Origin: an uncultured Bacteroidales bacterium
GTDB taxonomy: Bacteria; Bacteroidota; Bacteroidia; Bacteroidales; Muribaculaceae
Assembly (NCBI GenBank): GCA_900549375.1
Contig: URNY01000031.1
Span: 1-20,525 of the forward strand
Direction: 5' to 3'
Length of the DNA: 20,525 bases
The position numbers and the translations under genes are program-made. The notes under the pieces were generated by a model that saw nothing but the letters and a program-made list of their open reading frames with translations, did no database searches and was not told where the DNA came from. Below, one piece after another: positions 6,878 through 14,366 of this stretch. Position 1 is the first letter of the stretch. The number at the start of each line of letters is the position of its first letter.

Positions 6878-7712
6878 TCACGGCGGTAAGAACCGTCTGT
6901 GCCGGCCTTATGATTGCCGCGGGAAGCCTCATGGCTTTTCCGCAGCAATCAGCCGACAACAGACCTGTGGTTGGTGTTGCAGAATTCACCTGTCAGGAGG
7001 ATTCTCCTTATACCGGCCTCGTCACTGAAAAGGTTGTGGAGATGCTCACAAATACGCGCCGTTTTCGCGTCGTAGACCGTACGAGCATCGACAAGATCCA
7101 TTCCGAACTCGAACTCCAGAAATCCGAAGCATTCCTCGACAGCAAAAATCGGGTGGAGCAGACATCGCTGTAGCTGCAGAAAAAATGATTACCGGCCATA
7201 TCGTCAAAATTCCGGTATACCGCATAAAAAATCCCGATGGTTCTGTTCGCGGATTCAAGGCAAGCGTAGGATTTGAAATGAAAGTAGTCGACGTCGCCAC
7301 CGGGCTGAGTAGCGAAGCGACAAGTTTTCAAGGGAAAGCAAGTCAGGAATGCATGAGTCCGGAAGCCGCAGTCAACATGGCGATGCAATCAATACAGACG
7401 GAGATCGCCGACTGGTTCCGAGATAATTTCCCGGTAACCTGCTCTGTCACTCGTATACTTGACAAAAAGACCGTTCTTGTTAATGCCGGATCGGAGCAAG
7501 GGATAAAACCGGGAGACAGGTTCAAGGCCGAAGCGGTCGAAATGATTGAAGGTCAACCCTATCACAAGACCTTGGGAGAGATAAAGGTCAAGACAGTCGC
7601 AGGCCCGAACTTCTCCGAATGTGAGGTGCCCGGGAAAACGATGGAAATGATCCGCACTAATTTCGACAATGCCGTTAAAGTAATCTGCGAATTCAAACAA
7701 CCGAAGAAATGA
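6874..7712 (+). pseudogene. CsgG/HfaB-family protein, frameshifted
   Basis: Two overlapping frames make one protein of about 279 residues once a single base is restored. The first frame (6874-7173) gives a signal peptide and the CsgG-like start VVGVAEFTCQED, then FRVVDRTSIDKIHSELELQ. The second (up to 7712) continues SGGADIAVAAEKMITGHI and runs to the normal end. The break falls at the A5 run 7144-7148: one extra A joins DSK to KSGGAD. CsgG-family proteins form outer-membrane channels for curli or related export and usually have about 280 residues, so nothing else is missing. No lipobox Cys is apparent, unlike E. coli CsgG. It could be a true mutation, a phase-variable run or an assembly error. 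Both ends are coupled to their neighbours by ATGA overlaps. Confidence 0.8.
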
Positions 7713-8155
7713 AACGTCTTTTAATCCTTGCCCTTGCAACAATATTTTATGGCTGCATGGGTATGTTTGCCCAATACCAGGTAAACTGTATAGATTCCAA
7801 TGGGGAAACAATGACTTTCCGAGTTGTCGGATATGGCAAGAATGCCAAACTGGCATCAAAAAATGCCGAGTTAAATGTGATCAAAGCGCTTATGTTTGAG
7901 GGAGTGCCAAACTCCCAGCAACATATCCCGATGGTAGCTGCCACTGAATCTGAGGTTAAAAAAGAGCACGGGAAAGCGCTGAATGATTTCTTTGATGCAG
8001 GATATCAAAGCGAAATCACCCGCTCCGTAATTGTAAGGAAATTCGGCAAGGATGCCAACAAACAGAAAAGCATTACTCTTGATGTGACGGTAAATATCCG
8101 TGCGCTCAGGAGCAAGCTTGAAAGAATCGGAATAATCAGAAAATTCGGCTTATGA
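7709..8155 (+). CDS. Secreted protein of unknown function in CsgG-type operon
   Basis: 148 residues. The signal peptide is MKRLLILALATIFYGCMGMFAQ; Cys16 follows FYG, so a lipoprotein form is possible but the lipobox is weak. The mature region has a short strand-rich start (YQVNCIDSNGETMTFRVVGYGKNAK), a helix (LASKNAELNVIKALMFEG), a polar middle and a basic C-terminus (VNIRALRSKLERIGIIRKFGL). The pattern resembles small domains that accompany CsgG or TolB-type proteins, but no named family is claimed. It is joined by ATGA overlaps on both sides (7709-7712 and 8152-8155), so its product is probably stoichiometric with the neighbouring envelope proteins. Confidence 0.8.
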   Translation: MKRLLILALATIFYGCMGMFAQYQVNCIDSNGETMTFRVVGYGKNAKLASKNAELNVIKALMFEGVPNSQQHIPMVAATESEVKKEHGKALNDFFDAGYQSEITRSVIVRKFGKDANKQKSITLDVTVNIRALRSKLERIGIIRKFGL

Positions 8156-9033
8156 AAAGTATATTTAAAATACGCATTATTCATCTTATGCTGTGCGCCT
8201 TGATTTTCCCTTTATTGTCTAATGCGGAACAGGCTACGGTGCAGCCTAAGATAATGGTTGTGCCGTTCACAAAGGAGGGCGAGGATATAAGAACCATTCT
8301 CGAAGAAGACGCCGACAAACGAATCGTGCTGACAAAGGTAAAGGAAGCCTTTGATTCGCGTGGATTCACGACAGTTGATTTTTTAGGTAAACTGAAATCT
8401 TCATCTGTCCAGTCGGGTATGAGCGATGAACAGCAGTCGGATCTGAAGTCAATGATCATAGGTTCATCAGGTGCAGACATATATGTCGATACCGAGATGA
8501 TTATCAATCGTTCAGGCTCCGGGAATGCAGTAAAGGTGATAATCACCGCCTACGACATCAGCACGGGAGGTTCGCTTTCTAACAAGGTGGGCGACAGCGG
8601 CAAGTTCTATACCGAAGATTTCGGCAAACTCGGATCCAAGGCTATAGAGAGTTGCGCGGATGATTTCCTGAATGTCATGCAGACGAAATTCAATGATATG
8701 GTGAGCAACGGCAAATCGCTCAATATGACAATCGGCTTTGACGAGGGTTCTCAATATAATATGAACTCAGCAATCGGCGATGATATGCTCACACTCGCTG
8801 ACCTCATAGAGATGTGGCTCGAAGAGAATGCCTATCAGGGGAATTTCCATGTGCAGGGCACTACTGCTACTAAAATGATTGTGGATGATGTCCGGATTCC
8901 TCTCAAAGATGCAAGAGGTAACAATTATACGGTTGCGGCATTCGGGCGCGAATTTCTCAAATTCGCACGAAAACACGGGCTGAAAATCACCCGAAATATT
9001 GTAAATAATGCACTTATCATAACTATTTCCTGA
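8152..9033 (+). CDS. Secreted DUF6175-like protein
   Basis: 293 residues. Signal peptide about 1-25 (hydrophobic IIHLMLCALIFPLLSNA). The mature part starts QPKIMVVPFTKEGED, a strand plus loop reminiscent of the first strand of CsgG/TolB-N folds, followed by a helix and DSRGFTTVDFLGKL. GSSGADIYVDTEMIIN (about 104-119) is the matching central part. The C-terminal 90 residues (from about TLADLIEMWLEE) form a separate domain. From memory this resembles the Bacteroidota family DUF6175, which is usually next to CsgG-like genes; the family name should be treated as tentative. It overlaps the gene before by ATGA and is followed by the next gene after one base. Role: probably a periplasmic or outer-membrane partner of the CsgG-like protein. 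Confidence 0.8.
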   Translation: MKSIFKIRIIHLMLCALIFPLLSNAEQATVQPKIMVVPFTKEGEDIRTILEEDADKRIVLTKVKEAFDSRGFTTVDFLGKLKSSSVQSGMSDEQQSDLKSMIIGSSGADIYVDTEMIINRSGSGNAVKVIITAYDISTGGSLSNKVGDSGKFYTEDFGKLGSKAIESCADDFLNVMQTKFNDMVSNGKSLNMTIGFDEGSQYNMNSAIGDDMLTLADLIEMWLEENAYQGNFHVQGTTATKMIVDDVRIPLKDARGNNYTVAAFGREFLKFARKHGLKITRNIVNNALIITIS

Positions 9034-9034
9034 T

Positions 9035-9997
9035 ATGAAAAGAGAATTCGTGTCAAGAACTATTCTGCTTTATATTGCAATGGTGGGTGGATTCGGGCTG
9101 TCGCATGGTCAGGATCTGCCCATAGCGGCTGTGATCGACAATCGTTCGATTGAGGTCAGTCATATCGCGAAAAGCCTCGACTCTAAGCTGAACGATGCTC
9201 TGAATTCTGCCGGCATACATTCAGAAGGCGAAGAGGGACTATATTTAGTCGGCGAGCTGAATCCTGTTTCCGAAGAAACCGTGGAGACGGGAATGAGAAA
9301 AATCATAATCAAAAATTATGAACTTTCTGTAAGACTTGAGCACCCGCAACTGAATCTTAAATTCGGACAGACAACCATTCCGTTGAAAGGATCAGGCTAT
9401 GACTCGACGAAGGCAGCTATGGACGCCGTCAGGCACCTAAATTCCTCCGCCTCGGGCTTGCAGAGTTTCATCTCGGAATCAGCAAAGAAAGCTCAGGAGT
9501 ATTACGCCACACACATAGACGCGATTATCGACAAAGCGAATGTTCTAAGCAGAGCCGGCCAATATGATGAGGCTATAGCTTTGCTATGGGCTTGTCCCAA
9601 CAGCACAGCCATCCATGTGAAAGTATATGATGCTTTAAAGAAAATATATCTCGCCAAAGAAGACCATGATTGCTCAATGCTGATGAAACAGGCTGAAAGT
9701 GCTTATGCACTTAAGAATTATGACGAGATGAAACGTATACTGGATTCAATCGACAGCAACAGTCGATGTGCCGCCTCTGCTTCGGAACTCGCAAGAAAGG
9801 CCGGAATTGAGATCCGCAATGAAGAGAAGGAAGCACTCGCCCGCGAAGAACGGGCACTCGAACGTGCCTACGCTTCGGAAGAGCACAACCGCCAGCGGGA
9901 GCACGAACTCGAGAAGCAGAAAATTGCCGCTATTTCCGGCATAGCCAAGGAATACCTGCGCAATCGACGCAACGTCTATCATTATTACGTGTATTAG
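9035..9997 (+). CDS. Secreted protein with TPR-like region and C-terminal coiled coil
   Basis: 320 residues. Signal peptide about 1-25 (ILLYIAMVGGFGLSHG/QD). An N-terminal alpha/beta part (LPIAAVIDNRSIEVSHIAKS and onward) again resembles a TolB-N/CsgG-like domain. The middle (about 165-250) contains helical hairpins such as AGQYDEAIALLWACP and ALKNYDEMKRILDSI, typical of tetratricopeptide repeats. Residues about 265-305 are a Glu/Arg-rich coiled coil, ending in a short aromatic tail (NVYHYYVY). It is the last gene of the five-gene operon and is followed by a hairpin at 10105-10141. It is probably a scaffold in the same envelope complex; no enzyme motif is seen. Confidence 0.8.
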   Translation: MKREFVSRTILLYIAMVGGFGLSHGQDLPIAAVIDNRSIEVSHIAKSLDSKLNDALNSAGIHSEGEEGLYLVGELNPVSEETVETGMRKIIIKNYELSVRLEHPQLNLKFGQTTIPLKGSGYDSTKAAMDAVRHLNSSASGLQSFISESAKKAQEYYATHIDAIIDKANVLSRAGQYDEAIALLWACPNSTAIHVKVYDALKKIYLAKEDHDCSMLMKQAESAYALKNYDEMKRILDSIDSNSRCAASASELARKAGIEIRNEEKEALAREERALERAYASEEHNRQREHELEKQKIAAISGIAKEYLRNRRNVYHYYVY

Positions 9998-10104
9998 TCC
10001 GATTCCTTTGCTCTCTATACATTGCGCAAAAGTCTATAGCATCAAATAATACACTCATCTGCTTAATTCCGAGCTTACCCTCCCCTTCCCTAATGCCCCT
10101 TCCT

Positions 10105-10141
10105 AAATGCCCCTTCCCGTCGATCGCGGAAAGGGGCATTT
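10105..10141 (+). terminator. Hairpin after the CsgG-type operon
   Basis: AAATGCCCCTT (10105-10115) pairs perfectly with AAGGGGCATTT (10131-10141) across a 15-nt loop. The left arm is preceded by a near copy (TAATGCCCCTTCC), making a short direct repeat. It lies about 107 bases after the operon stop; the T-run is weak (TTTGATT), so it may terminate transcription or only stabilise the transcript. Confidence 0.55.
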
Positions 10142-10405
10142 GATTAACAGTCTCCGTGTCGGGCATATCATAGAAACATCTGACATATACCTTTATATGA
10201 AACATTTTTGTAACTTTGCATTGGAGTTACATACGCAAAGCCCTATGAGCGAAGTTATTTTTGTGCCGATTTTGATGCGGAACGAAGGAGAATATTAATA
10301 TATTCGTCTGAACGACAAGCCAAAAGCAGCCAAAAAGAACGAGCTTTAGCGTTCAAGATCTCATTAGTTACTTATATCGATTAATTTTTCTTAGCTACTT
10401 AGAGT
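10142..10405. other. Intergenic stretch between terminator and small membrane protein
   Basis: It contains a TAACTTTG promoter motif (10211-10218) and a short ORF at 10245-10298 interrupted by TAA but continuing in frame to 10346; see findings. Two mutually exclusive short hairpins overlap the promoter: GTAACT (10210-10215) / AGTTAC (10225-10230) and CTTTGC (10214-10219) / GCAAAG (10235-10240). Confidence 0.4.
10211..10218 (+). promoter_or_regulatory. Bacteroidota -7 promoter motif
   Basis: TAACTTTG fits TAnnTTTG. It is the only good motif between the terminator and the small membrane protein at 10406, and probably drives that gene with a leader of about 185 bases, or a small transcript of its own. 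Confidence 0.5.
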
Positions 10406-10630
10406 ATGAAAATAAGCAATCGCGTTAAACGGAATATATCTTTTACCTTGTTTGTGGTGGGCTTGTTTTGTATGGCGGCACGCTCGGTTGATGTATTGCA
10501 GAATCCGGCTTCCGCTAAGGCATGGTTTGAGTTTGCAAGCATTGCATTCCTGACATGGTGCATTTGTTTTGACAACTTCCTCTCTTATCGCCGAAGGATT
10601 AAAAACGGCATCCTATTCGGCTCTAAGTAG
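10406..10630 (+). CDS. Small membrane protein, two transmembrane segments
   Basis: 74 residues. A basic N-terminus (MKISNRVKRN) is followed by a hydrophobic helix (about 11-30, ISFTLFVVGLFCMAAR), a short loop (DVLQNPASAKAWF) and a second hydrophobic helix (about 41-57, FASIAFLTWCICFDNFL), then a basic tail (YRRRIKNGI). By the positive-inside rule both ends face the cytoplasm. No family recognised. It stands alone between the CsgG-type operon and the DUF1016 gene, and a weak hairpin terminator follows at 10652. Coding status is supported by the coherent membrane topology. Confidence 0.6.
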   Translation: MKISNRVKRNISFTLFVVGLFCMAARSVDVLQNPASAKAWFEFASIAFLTWCICFDNFLSYRRRIKNGILFGSK

Positions 10631-10651
10631 AAAATGTATCCGACTTAACAG

Positions 10652-10674
10652 TGTACGCAGAGCGTACATTATTT
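10652..10674 (+). terminator. Weak terminator after the small membrane protein
   Basis: TGTACGC (10652-10658), loop AGA, GCGTACA (10662-10668), then TTATTT. A 7-bp perfect stem with a short T-rich tail, 21 bases after the stop codon. Confidence 0.5.
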
Positions 10675-10680
10675 CCTTCC

Positions 10681-10754
10681 CTTAGACTCTGTTCCTTAAA
10701 TTTTCAAATCGCTGGGGTCGCAGCGATTTGAAAATTTAAGGAACAGAGTCTAAG
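10681..10754. repeat. Perfect inverted repeat with 34-bp arms
   Basis: Left arm 10681-10714 and right arm 10721-10754 are exact reverse complements, separated by GGGTCG (10715-10720). The arms begin CTTAGACTCTGTTCC. Neither strand has a T-run after the structure. The outer 20 or so bases recur at 12378 and 17033, so the palindrome looks like two copies of one end sequence placed head to head: a miniature element or a relic of insertion or deletion. Confidence 0.95.
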
Positions 10755-10930
10755 CTATTTAAAAAGCTTATAATGACTATCTTTACGAGTATAAAACAAA
10801 AGAAGCAAGCTATCCGATTCAAGTATATCGAGAGAATAAATTCATCAAAAACATGAAACGAATACGGAAAATCTATCTCATCAGTAAGAAAAAAGACATT
10901 CTCTTTCATTGCTTCGTTCCTCAATTTTGC
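10755..10930. other. AT-rich intergenic stretch upstream of the DUF1016 gene
   Basis: No supported gene. A 62-codon - strand frame (10736-10924) ends inside the palindrome and has no promoter motif. A small hairpin TAAGCT/AGCTTA lies at 10751-10770. The rest shows no structure I can interpret. Confidence 0.4.
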
Positions 10931-10938
10931 TAATTTTG
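10931..10938 (+). promoter_or_regulatory. Bacteroidota -7 promoter motif of the DUF1016 gene
   Basis: TAATTTTG fits TAnnTTTG and is preceded by a near direct repeat (AATTTTGCT AATTTTGCG). A TTGC at 10909-10912 is 18 bases upstream and could be the -33 element. The leader would be about 100 bases. Confidence 0.5.
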
Positions 10939-11041
10939 CGGCATCGGCAGTAACTTTTTTAAGTATTATCTGGCCTCTTTTTATATTATCACATGTAGTC
11001 CTTCGACATTTTGAGAAGATCGTGCAATAAAGCTAATAATT

Positions 11042-12145
11042 ATGGCAATGACAGACAGTAAACCAGCATTTGTGAAACGTGATATCATTATTGCGGGCAA
11101 AGAGTATGCAAGACTCTTAAGCACATTGAAAGAACGTTTCTGTAGATCGCAAATAAAGGCAGCTGTCAAAGTCAACACAACAATGCTGGAATATTATTGG
11201 TCTATGGGCCGAGATATTTCAAGACTTCATGAAGCTGCCAAATGGGGAAGTGCATTCTTCGATTGCCTGAGTCTTGACCTCAAGACTGCTTTCCCCGGTC
11301 AGACCGGTTTTTCCGTCACTAATATCAAATACGCCAAACGCTGGTATGAGTTTTATAATCAAAGTGATATAATTCGTCAACGAGCCGTTGACGAATTTGA
11401 TATGCCGGCTGACTTCGGTATGGTTCCATGGGGACATCATATAGACATCTTTACACATAGCAAATCCGTTGAAGAGGCACTTTTCTATATCGATGAAACT
11501 ATAAGAAATGATTGGAGCCGTCCTGAACTTGATGCTGAAATAGATGATAATCTTTTCGGGAAGCGTGGGCATGCCCTTACAAACTTTGATGACAAGTTGC
11601 CTGCTCCATACAGTGGTCTCGCAAAAGCCATATTGAAAAGCCCTTATGATTTCAGATTCATCGATAAGAAAATAACTACAGAGAAAGAATTGGAAGATGA
11701 ACTTGCGGCTAACATCACTCGATTTCTTCTTGAGTTAGGACAAGGATTCGCGTATATCGGTCGTCAGATAGAGTTGAAGATGCCGGGAGGCCAGACATTC
11801 ATTCCCGATATGATTTTTTACCACACAAAGCTTAAATCATATATTGTATGTGAGCTTAAGGTCGTGCCGTTTATTCCAGACTTCGCAGGGAAACTGAATT
11901 TCTATGTTTCAGCGGTTGATGAACTGATGAAGCAATCTGATGACAACCCAACCATAGGATTATTAATTTGCAAATCAAAAGATGACACGGTGGTTGAATG
12001 GTCGTTCCGAGGCATGAACCAGCCACTTGGAATTGCAGAATATCAGCTTAAAGAATTCATTTCTGAGAAAGTAGCAAAGCTACTACCTTCCGAGGCCGAA
12101 TTACAGAACGTCATAGACACCTACGATGAATTATCGAATGACTGA
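11042..12145 (+). CDS. DUF1016 (YhcG-type) PD-(D/E)XK nuclease
   Basis: 367 residues. The N-terminal DUF1016 part (about 20-165) contains the winged-helix-like region with YYWSMGRDIS (51-60), FSVTNIKYAKRWYEFY (90-105) and VPWGHHIDIF (128-137). The C-terminal nuclease domain (about 195-345) has the PD-(D/E)XK pattern: an acidic residue in EKELEDELAANI, Asp256 in IPDMIFYH, and Glu271-x-Lys273 in VCELKVVPF, followed by FAGKLNFYVSAVDE. The length is close to that usual for the family. Family knowledge: YhcG-like proteins are often found in defence islands or with restriction systems; the substrate is generally unknown. Here it stands alone with its own promoter. ATG 11042 is used; an in-frame ATG two codons on is equally possible. 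Confidence 0.93.
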   Translation: MAMTDSKPAFVKRDIIIAGKEYARLLSTLKERFCRSQIKAAVKVNTTMLEYYWSMGRDISRLHEAAKWGSAFFDCLSLDLKTAFPGQTGFSVTNIKYAKRWYEFYNQSDIIRQRAVDEFDMPADFGMVPWGHHIDIFTHSKSVEEALFYIDETIRNDWSRPELDAEIDDNLFGKRGHALTNFDDKLPAPYSGLAKAILKSPYDFRFIDKKITTEKELEDELAANITRFLLELGQGFAYIGRQIELKMPGGQTFIPDMIFYHTKLKSYIVCELKVVPFIPDFAGKLNFYVSAVDELMKQSDDNPTIGLLICKSKDDTVVEWSFRGMNQPLGIAEYQLKEFISEKVAKLLPSEAELQNVIDTYDELSND

Positions 12146-12229
12146 GGGAAAGGAGCTCATGCTGAATTTTGCTGTTAAACATCTGTTTCGGAGTTTGGCA
12201 CTTCCGCTTGATACAAGGTTGCAAATGAA

Positions 12230-12237
12230 TATCTTTG
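12230..12237 (+). promoter_or_regulatory. Bacteroidota -7 promoter motif with no gene downstream
   Basis: TATCTTTG, with a CTTG 19 bases upstream (12207-12210) as possible -33. No ORF starts on the + strand before the convergent gene at 12392, so it probably drives an untranslated RNA; see the entry at 12243. Confidence 0.5.
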
Positions 12238-12242
12238 CGAAT

Positions 12243-12320
12243 ATAAAAAAACTAAACCCGACAGCTTGACAAGTCAGGGGCTACCGGGAATCAACACTGG
12301 AAAAGCAGTGCTTTCTTTTG
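12243..12320 (+). ncRNA. Candidate small RNA of about 75-80 nt
   Basis: It starts just after the orphan promoter motif and contains a pairing between CCCG (12257-12260) and CGGG (12285-12288) around CTTGACAAG. It ends in a hairpin CACTG (12295-12299) / CAGTG (12306-12310) followed by CTTTCTTTT. No start codon with a useful frame. The terminator stem is only 5 bp, so the call is tentative; it could be untranslated debris of a lost gene. Confidence 0.3.
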
Positions 12321-12377
12321 ATTAAAACAAATTTTGCCTCATAAGGATTGTAAAACAAGTGAAAGCCGCTGAATGAG

Positions 12378-12395
12378 TTAGACTCTATTCCTTAG
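12378..12395. repeat. Copy 2 of the TTAGACTCT motif
   Basis: TTAGACTCTATTCCTTAG matches the outer end of the palindrome at 10682 in 16 of 18 positions. It overlaps the stop codon of the lipoprotein gene (12392-12394). Confidence 0.7.
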
Positions 12396-13672
12396 TTTGT
12401 TATAATATATCCCTTGTCAGATGGTGTTACTTTGTATGATTTAAGTGCAAATCCGAGTTCAAGAGCTTTGTCGGACATCGGGACTCCGTTGCCGTTGATT
12501 ATCTCGAAACGGCTTCCACAACTGGGACAGACTGCTTGAAAATCGTTATGATCAACCCTGAGAATGACATCTTTACGATGTTCGTAAGGGCAAGAAGCAT
12601 CATAAGCGCAAACTTGTCCCATGGCGTTATGAACAAGAAGCACACCACCAAAACCCGTAAACGAATTTGCCGTATAAGGGAAACCCGAGGGCACTCCTTG
12701 CTCAACATTGAAATAACGGGTATCCAAGGGATAATAAGCCCCGAAGGTAGCCCACATAGATGCACCGGAAAGATTGATATAAACTGGCATTGGCGGGATG
12801 TTTGCAGATTCAACAACAACAAGACCATAAGTGTCGATATTGAATGTAATCTGCTTTGTTGTACCGTCATACAGTTTGAAAGTGTATGTAACAGTGAAAC
12901 AATCATCGCCGATGCCGAAAGATTTGTCTTCAAGACGAGGCTTATTGGTTTCGTTAGGAAAATGATTGTTAACTACATCCTCTAAATCAGGCAGTACTAT
13001 ATCTCTGCAAATCTCGTCAGAGAGATTGACGACGGCATCAGAATAACCGGTATTTGGGTGTCTAACTGAGCAAAGGATATAGTATTTTCCTTTGATCTCC
13101 GTCAACAGTCCATTTCGATTTGGCGAATATTCAACATTCTCAAAATCGGAAGCCGATTTTATGACGCGCAGAGAGGCGTCATAGAGAGTAAATCCGAGAT
13201 GATGATTAACCGAGAGAAGCATATTGTCGCCAATAGTCAAGAAGCCGTTCTTAATTTCCTTTTTGGATGAAGTAGTAAGGCTCTTGTCAAACTCATAGAC
13301 ATACCCAGGTCCAAAGCTGAAATCGACCTTGTCCATGTTTCTATACATGGCATAGTAGCCAACTACAATGTTATTACCTAAGAAGTCAAAGCAAGAAGGC
13401 AAATAGTTAACTGTTGCTTCTTGTCCATAGCCAGTGTTGACGCTGAGGGGCGCCGGTGCCTCAAAATATATACGTTTGATTTGTGAATCGTCGGAGTTTC
13501 GCAACGATATATAACCTTCATGGAGCGCGTAGTAAGTACCGTCTGGATTGAAGATTTTAGCCTTCGGCGCGGTTTCTAATTCCATCGGAGGCTCCGGCTC
13601 ACGGTCTTTATCAGAGCATCCTGCGAATGAAATGGCAAGAAATGCGATAAGTATGTAGTGAAGGAATTTCAT
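12392..13672 (-). CDS. Lipoprotein with degenerate Rieske-like C-terminal domain
   Basis: 426 residues. A signal peptide with lipobox (ISFAGC, lipidated Cys19) places it on the cell envelope; a Glu/Pro-rich spacer follows. Residues about 35-305 are strand-rich (for example GYISLRNSDDSQIKRIYFEA and ITFNIDTYGLVVVES) and may form a propeller-like fold. Residues about 305-426 resemble the short Bacteroides lipoproteins annotated as Rieske-like: PVYINL, FTGFGGVLLVHN, then Cys361-x3-His365 and Cys382-x2-Cys385 in VCPSCGSRFEIINGNGVPMS. Real Rieske clusters use C-x-H...C-x2-H, so the ligand set here is altered and may bind zinc or nothing. Downstream of the 160-codon frame by 26 bases, probably in one operon. 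Function unknown. Confidence 0.8.
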   Translation of the reverse strand: MKFLHYILIAFLAISFAGCSDKDREPEPPMELETAPKAKIFNPDGTYYALHEGYISLRNSDDSQIKRIYFEAPAPLSVNTGYGQEATVNYLPSCFDFLGNNIVVGYYAMYRNMDKVDFSFGPGYVYEFDKSLTTSSKKEIKNGFLTIGDNMLLSVNHHLGFTLYDASLRVIKSASDFENVEYSPNRNGLLTEIKGKYYILCSVRHPNTGYSDAVVNLSDEICRDIVLPDLEDVVNNHFPNETNKPRLEDKSFGIGDDCFTVTYTFKLYDGTTKQITFNIDTYGLVVVESANIPPMPVYINLSGASMWATFGAYYPLDTRYFNVEQGVPSGFPYTANSFTGFGGVLLVHNAMGQVCAYDASCPYEHRKDVILRVDHNDFQAVCPSCGSRFEIINGNGVPMSDKALELGFALKSYKVTPSDKGYIITN

Positions 13673-13698
13673 TTTTTATAGTATGTGAGGATTAGAAT

Positions 13699-14151
13699 TT
13701 AATTGTCTTTCAGTGCGTCCTCCATTTTCTTATAGCACTTTTTGGGGACGTTGAAATAGCAGTTAGGCGTTCCGGGGATTCTCTGGAACTTAAAACCACA
13801 ATGGTGCATTGCAAGAATGACCGTGCCGTTAGAAACATAGTTTATGCGGCCATGGGTTATTTTATTAAGCAGACGTTCCATCATGTGTTTCAAGCCATAC
13901 GAAGAATAGTCTTCGTTAAATTTGTTGTAATGGCCTGATGGAGAACCAAACTTACACTTGATGATGTCCTGAGCGCACATGAGTTCTTCGAGATTGAAGT
14001 CTGCAAGGTTTACAAGATTCTTGCCGTCGGTCAATCCCCCAAAGGTAAGTCCTTTGAGAGCCTTATCATTGGCGAGATAGGCAAATTCGCGCAACCAAGC
14101 ATCGGTGTCGTTTTGCCAAAAGTAATATAGATAATCTTTCTGTTCGTCCAT
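13699..14151 (-). CDS. Small protein of unknown function
   Basis: 150 residues from MDEQKDYLYYFWQ; the frame is open 10 codons further (to 14181), but that extension is short and unlike the rest. It is a soluble protein with no signal peptide. The second half has a distinctive run NYVSNGTVILAMHHCGFKFQRIPG followed by PNCYFNVPKKCYKK, a pattern I associate with uncharacterised proteins of plasmids and phages that carry an (I/V)SNG...GY...PNxxFN motif. The first half is rich in Leu and Asp (LKGLTFGGLTDGKNLVNLADFN). It lies between the outer-membrane protein and the Rieske-like lipoprotein on the same strand; being cytoplasmic, it may not share their job. Confidence 0.7.
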   Translation of the reverse strand: MDEQKDYLYYFWQNDTDAWLREFAYLANDKALKGLTFGGLTDGKNLVNLADFNLEELMCAQDIIKCKFGSPSGHYNKFNEDYSSYGLKHMMERLLNKITHGRINYVSNGTVILAMHHCGFKFQRIPGTPNCYFNVPKKCYKKMEDALKDN

Positions 14152-14366
14152 GATTTGTAAAACTATAATTCCGGCATGCATAAAACCCTATTCAATATAA
14201 AGGATTTTAGCAGTTGATAATAAAACTGAAGATCTGAGTGCGTAGAAGCCTATGATGTTACTTCTTCACACACCCTGGAGGATTCAGATAGTCAGTGTCG
14301 AGAGTGCTATACATACATTAAATCCGCTGGCCCCATAAAAGAAGCGAGGTATGAAAAGTTGCTTTA

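Noticed and set aside
7141..7153. Programmed -1 frameshifting in the CsgG-like gene
   Set aside because: The C-AAA-AAT context is not a standard slippery heptamer and no downstream stimulatory stem was evident; mutation or sequence error is simpler.
10107..10298. 63-codon + strand ORF
   Set aside because: It runs through the terminator hairpin and the promoter motif; only its last part might be a separate short ORF.
10681..10754. Palindrome as a bidirectional terminator
   Set aside because: No T-run follows either arm and the stem is far longer than needed.
10736..10924. 62-codon - strand hydrophobic ORF
   Set aside because: It ends inside the palindrome arm and has no promoter motif or recognisable family.
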